Assembly (NCBI RefSeq): GCF_029846635.1
Contig: NZ_JARVTG010000002.1
Span: 1,901,501 to 1,965,500, forward strand
Length of the DNA: 64,000 nucleotides
DNA from: Pokkaliibacter sp. MBI-7
GTDB lineage: Bacteria > Pseudomonadota > Gammaproteobacteria > Pseudomonadales > Balneatricaceae
Reading direction: 5' to 3'
Of this stretch, positions 25,669 through 36,704 are shown in pieces. Both the position numbers and the translations under genes were made by a program. The notes under the pieces are model-generated. The model saw nothing but the letters and a program-made list of their open reading frames with translations. It was not told where the DNA came from and ran no database searches. Every line of letters begins with the position of its first letter. The first letter of the stretch is position 1.

Positions 25669-26410
25669 CTTTGGGGTTCCGCATAGCTTTGGGATTGCGC
25701 ATTGAAGGTCGTGCCACAGGCATTGGCAGCAGGGGTCTGACTCGCCAGCTGGGGCGAATCGGGATCATGCTGCTGACCTCTTTGCAGGCGACGGTGACGC
25801 TGAATACGCCAAACCAGTCCGCCAACCCATGTTGACAATAATTAAGCACCGGGCCATTGAAACGATGCACAAAATGACCCTGACGATGCTCCACCCGGCA
25901 AGACAGCAGTGTCAGCCAGTCATTGAGACGGCTCTTGCTCAGCGCAGGCCAGCGCCGCAGGCGGGTAAGGCCGGCAGGATTGTACCCAACGACCACCAAA
26001 TGGCCAGAAGGAATCAATGCACGAATGGCCTCACGCAGCACCTGATGAGGCTGACGGGCGAAGTCCAGTACATGATGAAGGACGATGACATCGAGGGAGT
26101 TCTCGGCAAAGGGCAGCTCATCCGGACGCATTACCAGACCACCAAAAGGCAGTTCGCCGCGAGCACTGGGCAGACTGTGCATGATATGACGAATAGTACT
26201 TTGTTGAGCCAGTTGCCGGCTGCCAGCCACACTTTGCGACAGCAGATGATAGCCAAACAGACCGGGCATGATGCGATCCAGCGCCTGCTGCTCAGCAGCC
26301 AGCAGTTGTTGCCCTGCCGGGCTGTCCAGCCAGTTACGCCACTTTTTCAGTGACGGCTTGTAGGCTGATTCATCAATCACAGAGGCCAATTTCACGGAAG
26401 CAACGCTCAA
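25658..26410 (-). CDS. SAM-dependent methyltransferase-like protein
   Basis: 250 residues. A class I methyltransferase core is partly visible: DELPFAENSLDVIVLHHVLDFARQPHQVL followed by SGHLVVVGYNP. The usual GxGxG motif I is absent, since the expected region reads LLSQSVAGSRQLA, so SAM binding is uncertain. The start is TTG at 26410, eight bases after AGGAGG. The block methyltransferase-rnhA-dnaQ opposite gloB is conserved in Pseudomonas. Substrate unknown. Confidence 0.8.
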   Translation of the reverse strand: MSVASVKLASVIDESAYKPSLKKWRNWLDSPAGQQLLAAEQQALDRIMPGLFGYHLLSQSVAGSRQLAQQSTIRHIMHSLPSARGELPFGGLVMRPDELPFAENSLDVIVLHHVLDFARQPHQVLREAIRALIPSGHLVVVGYNPAGLTRLRRWPALSKSRLNDWLTLLSCRVEHRQGHFVHRFNGPVLNYCQHGLADWFGVFSVTVACKEVSSMIPIRPSWRVRPLLPMPVARPSMRNPKAMRNPKGDN

Positions 26411-26621
26411 AGAAACAACCTCCTGTTGACTGCAAGTAACGCATCGACATCGTCGATACCACTTTATTCATATTCTGGGGGCATACTCAGCCGGTGCTGG
26501 CAAAGTAAATGATCGCCCTGAGCAACACTACCGGTCAGCATCAACACTGATCGTAAACCGCCTTGCTTACCCCCGGAAGAAAAGCGCTATCATAGCAGAA
26601 ACCCTCGTATGGAGACGTACA

Positions 26622-27419
26622 ATGCCCCGCATAACGCCCATCCCGGCCTTCAACGACAACTACATCTGGTGCTGGATTGATGAGGATAGCCACAGGGCTG
26701 CCGTTGTGGACCCGGGAGATGCGGACCCCGTCCTCAACTTCCTCAAAGAACACCAGCTGCAGCTCGATACCATTCTGGTCACCCATCATCATCATGATCA
26801 CACCGGCGGCATTGAGCGCCTGCTGCAGGAGGCGTCACCGCTGACCAGCATTCCGGTATACGGCCCATCCAATTCGGTGATCCGCAGTATTTCCGAACCG
26901 ATGCATGAGGGTGAATCCTTCCTGCTGTTCGGGCGACGGGTGCAGGTCATGACCATTCCTGGCCATACCCTTGATCACATCGGCTATTTTGTCGCTGCCA
27001 GCGCCACTGACCAGACGCCATTTGTATTCTGTGGTGACACCTTGTTTCGGGCAGGCTGTGGTCGCCTGTTTGAAGGCACCCCGGAGCAGATGCTGCAATC
27101 CCTCAACCGTCTTAATGAACTGCCCGCCGAAACACTGGTTTACTGCACTCACGAGTACACCTTATCCAATCTGGCGTTTGCCGCTGCGGTCGAGCCACAC
27201 AATCAGGCTATTCAGGAGGCCATCAAGGCCGATCAGCACAAGCGTCAGCAGCAGTTGCCTACCCTGCCCTCCACACTGGCAGAAGAGCGCAGGATCAATC
27301 CTTTTATGCGGACAGAGGCGCCTGCGGTACAGGCTGCAGCGGGGAACCTCGAACAGATCGATACCACTAATACAACAGAAGTGTTTAGAGTGATAAGGGA
27401 TTGGAAGAATCGTTTCTGA
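26622..27419 (+). CDS. gloB: Hydroxyacylglutathione hydrolase (glyoxalase II)
   Basis: 265 residues of the metallo-beta-lactamase fold. Metal motif THHHHDH at 54-60, then IPGHTLDHIGY, FCGDTLFRAGCGRLFEG and YCTHEYTLSNL. It hydrolyses S-D-lactoylglutathione to lactate and glutathione in methylglyoxal detoxification. Divergent from the methyltransferase. Confidence 0.96.
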   Translation: MPRITPIPAFNDNYIWCWIDEDSHRAAVVDPGDADPVLNFLKEHQLQLDTILVTHHHHDHTGGIERLLQEASPLTSIPVYGPSNSVIRSISEPMHEGESFLLFGRRVQVMTIPGHTLDHIGYFVAASATDQTPFVFCGDTLFRAGCGRLFEGTPEQMLQSLNRLNELPAETLVYCTHEYTLSNLAFAAAVEPHNQAIQEAIKADQHKRQQQLPTLPSTLAEERRINPFMRTEAPAVQAAAGNLEQIDTTNTTEVFRVIRDWKNRF

Positions 27420-27665
27420 ACGTTTCTTGATCAATTTCCTTGACCGGACCCTTCAGGCTTTTTTAGAATCTCGCGGTTTCGACTCACTAGAGATGCTTTC
27501 CGACAGCATTTTTGAGCTCAGGCAGACAGCGTTTTCAGATACAAAACAGGCGTTTCTCTGGCACAGACAACGCCTTTTTATCGTGGATTCACGCTGGTAG
27601 TTCATGCCTGGGTACGCAGCAAATAATGGCCGGACGGAGAGCAGAACAACAGATTGGAGGCAGTT

Positions 27666-29357
27666 TTGCTCAGTAATGTTGGTTCTGTAATCGCCCCGAA
27701 ACCCGCGCGTGTAACGTCCTGGCTGGGCCTTGCCTGTGTTTCCCTGCTGTTGAGTGCCTGTAATCAGGTGCCCCAGAAGCAGGCGGATACCGGTTATGCT
27801 CCCCACTATCGTGACAACGATATCCGGGTTCCAACCTATGTCCGTCCTACCCGCAGCAGTTCCATTGAACAGCGTCAGGTTGCTGATGACCCCGAGATCC
27901 GTCTGAACCAGCAGGAAGACGACGATCTGTGGCAACAAACCCGGGATAATTTCCAGCTCAAAGGGTTTTATGACAACCCCCGCGTGCTAAGTCAACGGGA
28001 ATGGTACGAAAGTTACAAACGCTATCTGGAAAAAGTCAGTAATCAGGCATCACCTTACTACTACCACGTACTGAATCAGGTGCTGGCGCGCAACATGCCC
28101 GCCGAAATTGCACTGCTGCCTTTTATCGAAAGTGCCTACAACCCTATGGCGGTGTCCCCTTCCAAGGCTGCTGGCCCCTGGCAGTTCGTGCCCGGCACAG
28201 CCAAGCATCTGGGCATGCGCAAAAACGACTGGTATGACGCTCGACGTGACATCGTTGACTCGACCCAGGCTGCACTGAACTACCTGCAGGTGCTGGCTGA
28301 CCGTTATAACGGTGACTGGTTGCTGGCGCTGGCAGCCTACAACGCCGGTGAAGGCACCATTGATCAGGCCATCAGCCGCAATCAGGGTAAAGGTCTGCCC
28401 ACCGACTACTGGTCACTGAATCTGCGCAATGAAACCGCGACCTACGTGCCACGTCTGCTGGCTCTGGCCTCGATTGTCGATGATCCGGAAGACTTTGGCG
28501 TAGCGCTGGCGCCCATCAGCAATTCTCCTTATTTCACCGTGGTCAAAACCCACGGCCAGATCGATCTGGATACCGCTGCCAACCTGGCCGGTGTCAGCAA
28601 ATCAGAGCTGAGTGCTCTCAACCCCGGCTATACCTCCGGCGTTACCGCACCCAAAGGGGATGGCCCCGGCCGTCTGCTGGTGCCGATCGAGGCTGCCGAA
28701 ACCCTGCGTATCGGTCTGAACAACATCACCCCGGAGCAACAGGTCGCCTGGCGTCGCTATGAAGTTCGCCGTGGCGATAATCTGGGGGTTATTGCCGAGC
28801 GCTTTGGCACCTCAGCGCAGGCTATCAAGGACATTAACTCGCTGCGCTCCAACCGCCTGCGAGTAGGCACCAGCCTGATGATCCCTGGCACATACAAGTC
28901 CATCTCACAGCAGCAGATCGCCCAGACCAGCAAGGTGCAGCGCACCATCGCCCAGATCAACACCAGCAAGGGATCCTCGGCGCCAGCACCGGCCAAGAAC
29001 CGCTCTTACAAGGTACGCTCGGGTGACAGCCTTTCTACTATCGCCCAGAAAAGTGGAATGAGCGTCAAGGAACTGGTCTCCCTGAACAAACTTAATCCCA
29101 GGACACCGCTAAAAATCGGCCAGACGCTGAGCCTGAAATCCTTACAAAAAGGCAGCGCCCAGCAGCAGGTGGCCTCAAGCAAGATCAACTACAAAGTCAG
29201 GAATGGTGACTCTCTGTCCACCATTGCCGACCACTTCAATGTCAGTGTCAAATCCCTGCAGACCTGGAATGGCCTGAAAAACCACAGTATTCGCGCCGGG
29301 CAGAGCCTGACGGTCTACACCAGTGAAGTGGCTTCTGCAGGTGCCAGCGATACCTGA
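27666..29357 (+). CDS. mltD: Membrane-bound lytic murein transglycosylase D
   Basis: 563 residues. A lipoprotein signal ends in LLLSAC (Cys32), the lipid-anchored residue. The SLT/GH23 domain has LLPFIESAYNPMAVSPSKAAG with the catalytic glutamate, then AAYNAGEGT. Three LysM repeats follow (YEVRRGDNLGVIA, YKVRSGDSLSTIA, YKVRNGDSLSTIA). It cleaves peptidoglycan to anhydro-muropeptides at the outer membrane. The TTG at 27666, five bases after GGAGG, is taken as start. Between it and gloB (27420-27665) nothing else is seen. Confidence 0.95.
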   Translation: MLSNVGSVIAPKPARVTSWLGLACVSLLLSACNQVPQKQADTGYAPHYRDNDIRVPTYVRPTRSSSIEQRQVADDPEIRLNQQEDDDLWQQTRDNFQLKGFYDNPRVLSQREWYESYKRYLEKVSNQASPYYYHVLNQVLARNMPAEIALLPFIESAYNPMAVSPSKAAGPWQFVPGTAKHLGMRKNDWYDARRDIVDSTQAALNYLQVLADRYNGDWLLALAAYNAGEGTIDQAISRNQGKGLPTDYWSLNLRNETATYVPRLLALASIVDDPEDFGVALAPISNSPYFTVVKTHGQIDLDTAANLAGVSKSELSALNPGYTSGVTAPKGDGPGRLLVPIEAAETLRIGLNNITPEQQVAWRRYEVRRGDNLGVIAERFGTSAQAIKDINSLRSNRLRVGTSLMIPGTYKSISQQQIAQTSKVQRTIAQINTSKGSSAPAPAKNRSYKVRSGDSLSTIAQKSGMSVKELVSLNKLNPRTPLKIGQTLSLKSLQKGSAQQQVASSKINYKVRNGDSLSTIADHFNVSVKSLQTWNGLKNHSIRAGQSLTVYTSEVASAGASDT

Positions 29358-29377
29358 CCTGCTCCTCGTACATGAAG

Positions 29378-29410
29378 GCAAACAGGGGTCTGCATCCTCT
29401 GTTTGCTTTC
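29378..29410 (+). terminator. Terminator of mltD
   Basis: Stem GCAAACAGGGG with CCTCTGTTTGC (one wobble) around a seven-base loop, then TTTC. Confidence 0.6.
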
Positions 29411-29615
29411 GTTAATCCTGCACACGACGCCCCGTCCCCGCCGGGTGAAACCTGCCTCTGCTTTTTGTGCCTGACAGGCATTTCGACTACCCACAACTTC
29501 AAGGTAGCCAGGCAACACACTGCAACGCTCAGAGTGCTTCTATCCATGACGGGGTCTGGTTGGCCGAAATAAAACCCGGTAAGGTTGATGCCGAACTTTA
29601 GCGACAGGATGTTCC

Positions 29616-31562
29616 ATGCTCCGGCTTTCAGGTCTTGATCAGGCACCTTCCCGGCCTCACCGCATTCCTTCTCGTCGAACAGCCTTTGTTCGCAGCCTTA
29701 CCTCGCTCTGCATGATATTGCTGTCCTGCCTTCAGCTGGCACAGGCTGCGGATAACACTGCTGCAGCCAGCCCTGCCACCAGCGAGGTGTCCGTTGCGCA
29801 GTCGCAGGCAACAGCGCAACATGCCTGGGCCATGTACGGAGCCCCCAGGTACCCGGCCAACTTCAGTCACTTTGCTTACGCCAACCCTGATGCCCCCAAG
29901 GGCGGCACACTGAAGCGCTCCGCCATGGGCACCTTTGACAGTCTCAATTCCTTTATTTCCAAAGGCACACCAGCGGCAGCCTCCACGCTGCTCTACGACA
30001 CCCTGATGGTGCACTCGCAGGATGAAACCTCCAGCATCTATGGCTTGATCGCCCAGACTATTACCGTGCCTCCTGAGCGCACCTGGGTAGAGTTCGGCAT
30101 CAACCCCAAGGCCCGCTTTCAGGACGGCCAGCCGATCACCGCGGCTGACGTCAAATTCTCCTTTGAAACCCTGATTAACAAGGGCAGCCCGCTCTACGCG
30201 GTGTATTATCACGACGTCACCGGTGTGGAAATCAAAGACCCGCTGACCATCCGCTTCACCTTCAGGGATGGCAACAATCGCGAGCTGCCGCTGATTCTCG
30301 GCCAGTTGCCGATCTTCCCCGCCCATTACTGGCAGCACAAAGACTTCGCCGCCGCCAATCTGACCGTTCCGGTCGGCTCCGGTGCCTACACCGTGGAGAA
30401 GATCATTCCCGGCCGCACCATCGTCTACAAACGCCTGGACAACTACTGGGCCAAAGACTTACCGAGCCGCAAAGGCATCGATAACTTCGACCACCTGAGC
30501 TACGACTATTACCGTGATGGTGATGTGGCGCTGGAAGCTTTCAAAGCCGGTGAGTTCGATCTGCGGCAGGAAAACTCCGCCTCACGCTGGGTGACCCGCT
30601 ACGATATTCCCGCCGTGCATGACGGGCGGATTCTCAAATTGTCAATCCCTGATCACAACCCGTCCGGCATGCAGGGCTACATCTACAACACCCGCCGCGA
30701 GCTGTTCCAGAATATCAAGGTGCGTGAGGCGCTGGCCTATGCCTATGACTTTGAGTGGGCCAACAAGAACCTGTCTTACGGTGGCCTGACCCGCACGCGC
30801 AGCTATTTCATGAACTCGGAAATGGAATCCACCGGCACACCCAGTGCCGATGAACTGAGCCTGCTGGAACCGCTGAAAGAGGAGGTGCCGGCGCGGGTGT
30901 TCAGCGAGCAGTACAACCCGCCGCAGACCGATGGCAGCGGCAATATCCGCCCGCAGCTACGTCAGGCGTTGCGCATTCTTCGTGAAGGTGGCTGGGAGAT
31001 TCACGGCAATCGCCTGCTCAACGACAAAACCGGCGAACAGATGCGTTTTGAATTACTGATCTATTCTGACCCCGGCATGGAGCGCACGGTGTTGCCTTAT
31101 ATTCGTAATCTGCGCCGCCTCGGTATTGATGTGGAAATACGCCGGGTCGATATCACCCAGTTCATCAACCGCCTGCGCAACTTCGACTTCGACATGACCG
31201 TGGCAGTGGTTCCGATGTCCAACTCCCCCGGCAACGAACTGCGTGACTACTTCAATTCCGCCAATGCCAATGTGCCTGACAGCTCCAACCTGGCGGGCAT
31301 CAGCAACCCGGCAGTGGATACGCTGGTAGAGAAGATCATCAACGCCCCGAGCAAAGAGATGTTTGTGGCAGCCTGCAAAGCACTGGACCGGGTGCTGCTG
31401 TGGAACTTCTATCTGGTACCACAGTTCACCATCCCCGACACCCATATTGCCGTGTGGGACAAGTTCGGCCGCCCCGGTACCTTGCCGTTGTACAGCCCCG
31501 GAATCGATACCTGGTGGGCCAAATCAGCTGAACATGCCGCCTCTAGCCAAGGAAATCCGTAA
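29616..31562 (+). CDS. yejA: YejA-type oligopeptide/microcin C ABC transporter, binding protein
   Basis: 648 residues of the SBP_bac_5 family. A long N-region precedes a signal core SLCMILLSCLQLAQA. HGYxxYG-like AMYGAPRYPANFSHF and YANPDAPKGGTLKRS are typical of YejA. It collects peptides in the periplasm for YejBEF; in enterobacteria this system imports microcin C and contributes to resistance to antimicrobial peptides. The stop overlaps yejB by one base. mltD lies just upstream, matching Pseudomonas order. Confidence 0.92.
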   Translation: MLRLSGLDQAPSRPHRIPSRRTAFVRSLTSLCMILLSCLQLAQAADNTAAASPATSEVSVAQSQATAQHAWAMYGAPRYPANFSHFAYANPDAPKGGTLKRSAMGTFDSLNSFISKGTPAAASTLLYDTLMVHSQDETSSIYGLIAQTITVPPERTWVEFGINPKARFQDGQPITAADVKFSFETLINKGSPLYAVYYHDVTGVEIKDPLTIRFTFRDGNNRELPLILGQLPIFPAHYWQHKDFAAANLTVPVGSGAYTVEKIIPGRTIVYKRLDNYWAKDLPSRKGIDNFDHLSYDYYRDGDVALEAFKAGEFDLRQENSASRWVTRYDIPAVHDGRILKLSIPDHNPSGMQGYIYNTRRELFQNIKVREALAYAYDFEWANKNLSYGGLTRTRSYFMNSEMESTGTPSADELSLLEPLKEEVPARVFSEQYNPPQTDGSGNIRPQLRQALRILREGGWEIHGNRLLNDKTGEQMRFELLIYSDPGMERTVLPYIRNLRRLGIDVEIRRVDITQFINRLRNFDFDMTVAVVPMSNSPGNELRDYFNSANANVPDSSNLAGISNPAVDTLVEKIINAPSKEMFVAACKALDRVLLWNFYLVPQFTIPDTHIAVWDKFGRPGTLPLYSPGIDTWWAKSAEHAASSQGNP

Positions 31563-32641
31563 TGGCCGCCTATATTGCCCGCCGCCTGCTGCTGATCATC
31601 CCTACCCTGTTTGGCATCCTGCTGCTGAACTTCATCATCATTCAATCCGCTCCCGGCGGCCCGGTTGAACGGGCCATAGCCAACCTGCAGGGGCTGAACG
31701 TCAGTGCGACGGCACGTATCAGCGGTGAAGGTGGCTCCACCATGAGTAGCCAGCATCACGACTCGCGGGCGGCACGTGGCCTTGATCCGGAGCTGGTGAA
31801 GCGCATAGAAGCGCAGTACGGGTTCGACAAACCACCAGCGGAACGCTTCTGGCTGATGGTCAAGAACTACCTAAGCTTCAACTTCGGCACCAGCTTCTAT
31901 TCCGACAAGACGGTGCTGGAACTGATCAAGGAGAAACTGCCGGTCTCCATCACCATCGGCCTGTGGACGACCCTGATCACCTATCTGGTATCCGTGCCAC
32001 TGGGCATCCGCAAGGCTGTGCATCACGGTAGCCGCTTCGATGTCTGGACCAGTACCGCCATTACCGTCGGCTATGCCATTCCCAACTTCCTGTTTGCCAT
32101 TCTGCTGATCGTCGTCTTCGCCGGAGGCACCTACTTCAGCTGGTTCCCGCTGCGAGGGCTGACCTCCGCCAACTTCGATCAGCTGAGCTGGGGTGGCAAG
32201 GTCATCGACTATCTCTGGCATATCACGCTGCCGGTGCTGGCCTCGGTCATTTCCAGCTTTGCCACCATGACCATGCTGACCAAAAACAGCTTTCTCGATG
32301 AAATTCACAAGCAATACGTGATGACGGCACGGGCCAAGGGTCTGGGTGAGCAGCGCATTCTCTACGGACACGTGTTCCGCAACGCCATGCTGCTGATCAT
32401 CGCCAGCCTGCCCGCCTCGCTGATCGGCATCTTCTTCACCGGCTCCATGCTGGTGGAAGTGATTTTCTCCCTCGATGGCCTCGGCCTCTTGGGCTTTGAA
32501 TCGGTAATGAACCGCGACTATCCGGTGGTGTTCGGCACCCTGTTCATCTTCACCCTGATTGGCCTGCTGCTGAAACTGATCAGCGACATCACCTATGTTC
32601 TGGTTGATCCCCGTATTGATTTCGAGAGCCGCGAACAATGA
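31562..32641 (+). CDS. yejB: YejB, peptide ABC transporter permease
   Basis: 359 residues. Starts MAAYIARRLLLIIPTLFGI, the DppB-like first span, and has the EAA loop YVMTARAKGLGEQRILYGHVFRNA. A hydrophilic insert near residue 60 (GEGGSTMSS) is usual for YejB. Overlaps yejE by four bases. Confidence 0.93.
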   Translation: MAAYIARRLLLIIPTLFGILLLNFIIIQSAPGGPVERAIANLQGLNVSATARISGEGGSTMSSQHHDSRAARGLDPELVKRIEAQYGFDKPPAERFWLMVKNYLSFNFGTSFYSDKTVLELIKEKLPVSITIGLWTTLITYLVSVPLGIRKAVHHGSRFDVWTSTAITVGYAIPNFLFAILLIVVFAGGTYFSWFPLRGLTSANFDQLSWGGKVIDYLWHITLPVLASVISSFATMTMLTKNSFLDEIHKQYVMTARAKGLGEQRILYGHVFRNAMLLIIASLPASLIGIFFTGSMLVEVIFSLDGLGLLGFESVMNRDYPVVFGTLFIFTLIGLLLKLISDITYVLVDPRIDFESREQ

Positions 32642-33782
32642 GTACCGACATGCCGACTTCTGCAGCCGCCGGCACCGTCACCGCCGGCAATCCACCCAAG
32701 CGACGTCGCTTGAGCCCCATCAACCAGCGTCGTCTGGCGATATTCAGAAACCATCGTCGTGGCTACTGGTCATTCTGGCTGATGCTGATCCTGTTTGTGC
32801 TTAGCCTCGGGGCCGAGCTGATCGCCAATGAGCGCCCGCTACTGGTGCGCTATAACGATCAGTGGTACTTCCCGCAGCTGCATGACTATTCTGAACTGAC
32901 CTTTGGCGGCGAGTTCGATATGTATGCCGACTACAAAGACCCCTTTGTCGCCAGGCAGATCAATGAACATGGCTGGATGCTGTGGCCGCCCATCCGCTTC
33001 AGCTACGACACCATCAATTTTGACCTGCCGACCCCCGCCCCGTCGGCGCCCACTGCCACCAACCTGCTGGGTACCGATGATCAGGGCCGTGATGTGCTGG
33101 CAAGGGTCATCTACGGTTTCCGCGTATCGATGCTGTTTGCCCTGACGCTGACGATTGCTTCTTCCGTCATCGGCATTGTGGCGGGCGCGGTGCAGGGCTA
33201 CTACGGTGGCAAGGTGGACCTGTTCTTCCAGCGCTTTATCGAGATCTGGTCGGGCCTGCCGGTGCTGTTCCTGCTGATCATTCTCAGCAATATCGTGCAG
33301 CCCAACTTCTGGTGGCTGCTGGGCATAATGCTGCTGTTCAGCTGGATGAGTCTGGTGGATGTGGTCAGGGCCGAATTCCTGCGCAGCCGTAATCTGGAAT
33401 ATGTTCGCGCCGCCCGCACGCTGGGCATGGGCAATGGTCGCATCATGTTCAAGCACATCCTGCCCAATGCCATGGTCGCGACCCTGACCTTTATGCCCTT
33501 TATCTTCAATGGCTCGTTGGTGACCCTGACGTCCCTCGACTTTCTCGGTTTCGGTCTGCCGCTGGGCTCACCCTCACTGGGCGAGCTGCTGGAACAGGGC
33601 AAGAACAATCTGCAGGCACCCTGGCTGGGTATCTCCGCCTTCGTCGTGCTGTCGGCCATGCTGACCATGCTGATTTTCATCGGTGAGGCCGTACGCGATG
33701 CCTTTGACCCGCGCAGTACCTTCGTTCCCGCTGCCAGCAAACCCGCAGCAACATCTCAGGCCAGCGACGGAGACCAGCACTG

Positions 33783-33783
<1 letters not shown>
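32638..33783 (+). CDS. yejE: YejE, peptide ABC transporter permease
   Basis: 381 residues. NQRRLAIFRNHRRGYWSFW marks the DppC-like N-terminus, LGTDDQGRDVLARVIYGFR the conserved periplasmic-side motif, and YVRAARTLGMGNGRIMFKHILPNA the EAA loop. Pairs with YejB; stop and yejF start overlap by one base. Confidence 0.93.
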
Positions 33784-35372
<1,589 letters not shown>

Positions 35373-35386
35373 CGCGCCCCCGCAAC

Positions 35387-35411
35387 TCCCTCTTCCCGTA
35401 TGGAAGAGGGA
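35387..35411. terminator. Hairpin between convergent yejF and cupin gene
   Basis: Perfect 10-bp stem TCCCTCTTCC / GGAAGAGGGA, five-base loop; serves both directions, no T run. Confidence 0.6.
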
Positions 35412-35426
35412 TTCACGCTGAGCATG

Positions 35427-35906
35427 TCAGGCTGAAGGGGACGCCCGCTGCATCTGCTGCAGAAAAGCCGCCACCCCCGTATCACCTTCTGCCGGTGCCC
35501 AGGGAGCAAAGTCGGTTTTGACCTCAGGCCGGTAGGGGCCGGGCTTGATCTCCATGACCACGGCAGGCCCATCCAGCGGGTACAGGCTGTGCCAGGTGTG
35601 AGCATCAAACTCCAGCGCACAGAGCGCGCCCCCCGTCTCCAGCCTATGCCGGCTCAACTCGCGGCCATCCTCGCTGAACGTCACCACCATCATCCTGCCC
35701 TGCAACATCAGCAACAGTTCCCGTTTGTCTTCCTGCCGGTGGCAATGAGGACGAACATAAGTGCCGGACTGCAAAGCAATACACACCCGCTGCACCGGCT
35801 CATCGTGACTGGCATGCAGCAGCAGATGACTGCGTAGCCGTGGTGAGGCAGCGGCCTGTGCCAGTAAAGCATCAAACAGCGACTGGTCGAGCAATACATC
35901 AGCCAT
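35427..35906 (-). CDS. WbuC-family cupin-fold metalloprotein
   Basis: 159 residues. Cupin metal motif RPHCHRQEDKRELLLMLQG and a later WHSLYPLDGPAVVMEIKPGPY match WbuC, a protein often found beside O-antigen genes. Its chemistry is unknown. The start codon lies inside the upstream phosphatase gene (eight-base overlap), so the two are coupled. Confidence 0.82.
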   Translation of the reverse strand: MADVLLDQSLFDALLAQAAASPRLRSHLLLHASHDEPVQRVCIALQSGTYVRPHCHRQEDKRELLLMLQGRMMVVTFSEDGRELSRHRLETGGALCALEFDAHTWHSLYPLDGPAVVMEIKPGPYRPEVKTDFAPWAPAEGDTGVAAFLQQMQRASPSA

Positions 35907-36534
35907 GATGACTGCCCTCTACAACGCTAGCCTGAGCCTGCGGCGCCATCAGCCAGCGAGCCTCTGCGGTCTGCAGGTGTGGCTGATGCCGGTGCAGGGC
36001 GGTGCTGACGCCGGCCGCCCAGGTACAGCTGATCTGCAGGGTGTCACCGTGGGCTACCAGCAACAGCGTCTGCTGCTGGTAGTGCTGCTCCAGCTCAGCA
36101 ATCAGCCCCAGCACCCGCTGGGCCACTGCCGTAGTGCTTTCTACCCCCCAATGCTGATGATCTGCATGCTGCTCATCCTGTCGCCACACGTCGGCATAGT
36201 GCTGATCTCCCAGCCCTTCCAGCTCACCGAAGCTGCGCTCGCGCAGGGCTGCTGACAGTTCCAGAGGGACGGAGAAAAACGCTGCTGCCGCTTCGGCCGT
36301 CTGTTTTGCCCGCAGAAAGTCGGAGCTGAAAATACGATCCGGCTTCGGCAGTGACCAGTCCTCAAGCGTCGCGGCCACCTGCTCGCGCCCACGCCCGGTC
36401 AGACCATAGCGGCTGCAACCGATCTCAGGCGTACTGACAATGATGCCCTGCCCGTTCGCTTCGCTATGCCCATGACGCATGACCAGATACCGATTGGACC
36501 ACGACTGCCCTGTCTTGCTATTGCCCTTAGCCAT
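35899..36534 (-). CDS. Histidine phosphatase family protein
   Basis: 211 residues. Catalytic RHG motif in YLVMRHGHSEANGQGI, proton donor region RERSFGELEG, and the second histidine in LLLVAHGDTLQI. Phosphoglycerate mutase-like small-molecule phosphatases share this layout. The substrate cannot be read. Coupled with the WbuC-like cupin. Confidence 0.88.
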   Translation of the reverse strand: MAKGNSKTGQSWSNRYLVMRHGHSEANGQGIIVSTPEIGCSRYGLTGRGREQVAATLEDWSLPKPDRIFSSDFLRAKQTAEAAAAFFSVPLELSAALRERSFGELEGLGDQHYADVWRQDEQHADHQHWGVESTTAVAQRVLGLIAELEQHYQQQTLLLVAHGDTLQISCTWAAGVSTALHRHQPHLQTAEARWLMAPQAQASVVEGSHHG

Positions 36535-36704
36535 TTACTTCACCTGACACTGTGTTATCTGACGCTGCTGAGCCATGACTATCGACGCATTCTGTTGATA
36601 TTGCTGACCAGAACTTTACCCCACCCGGTCAACTCCCCATTCGCTGAATCACTGGCTGCAGAGTAAACTCCTTACCTTACCTATTTACTCCACAGGAGCA
36701 ACGA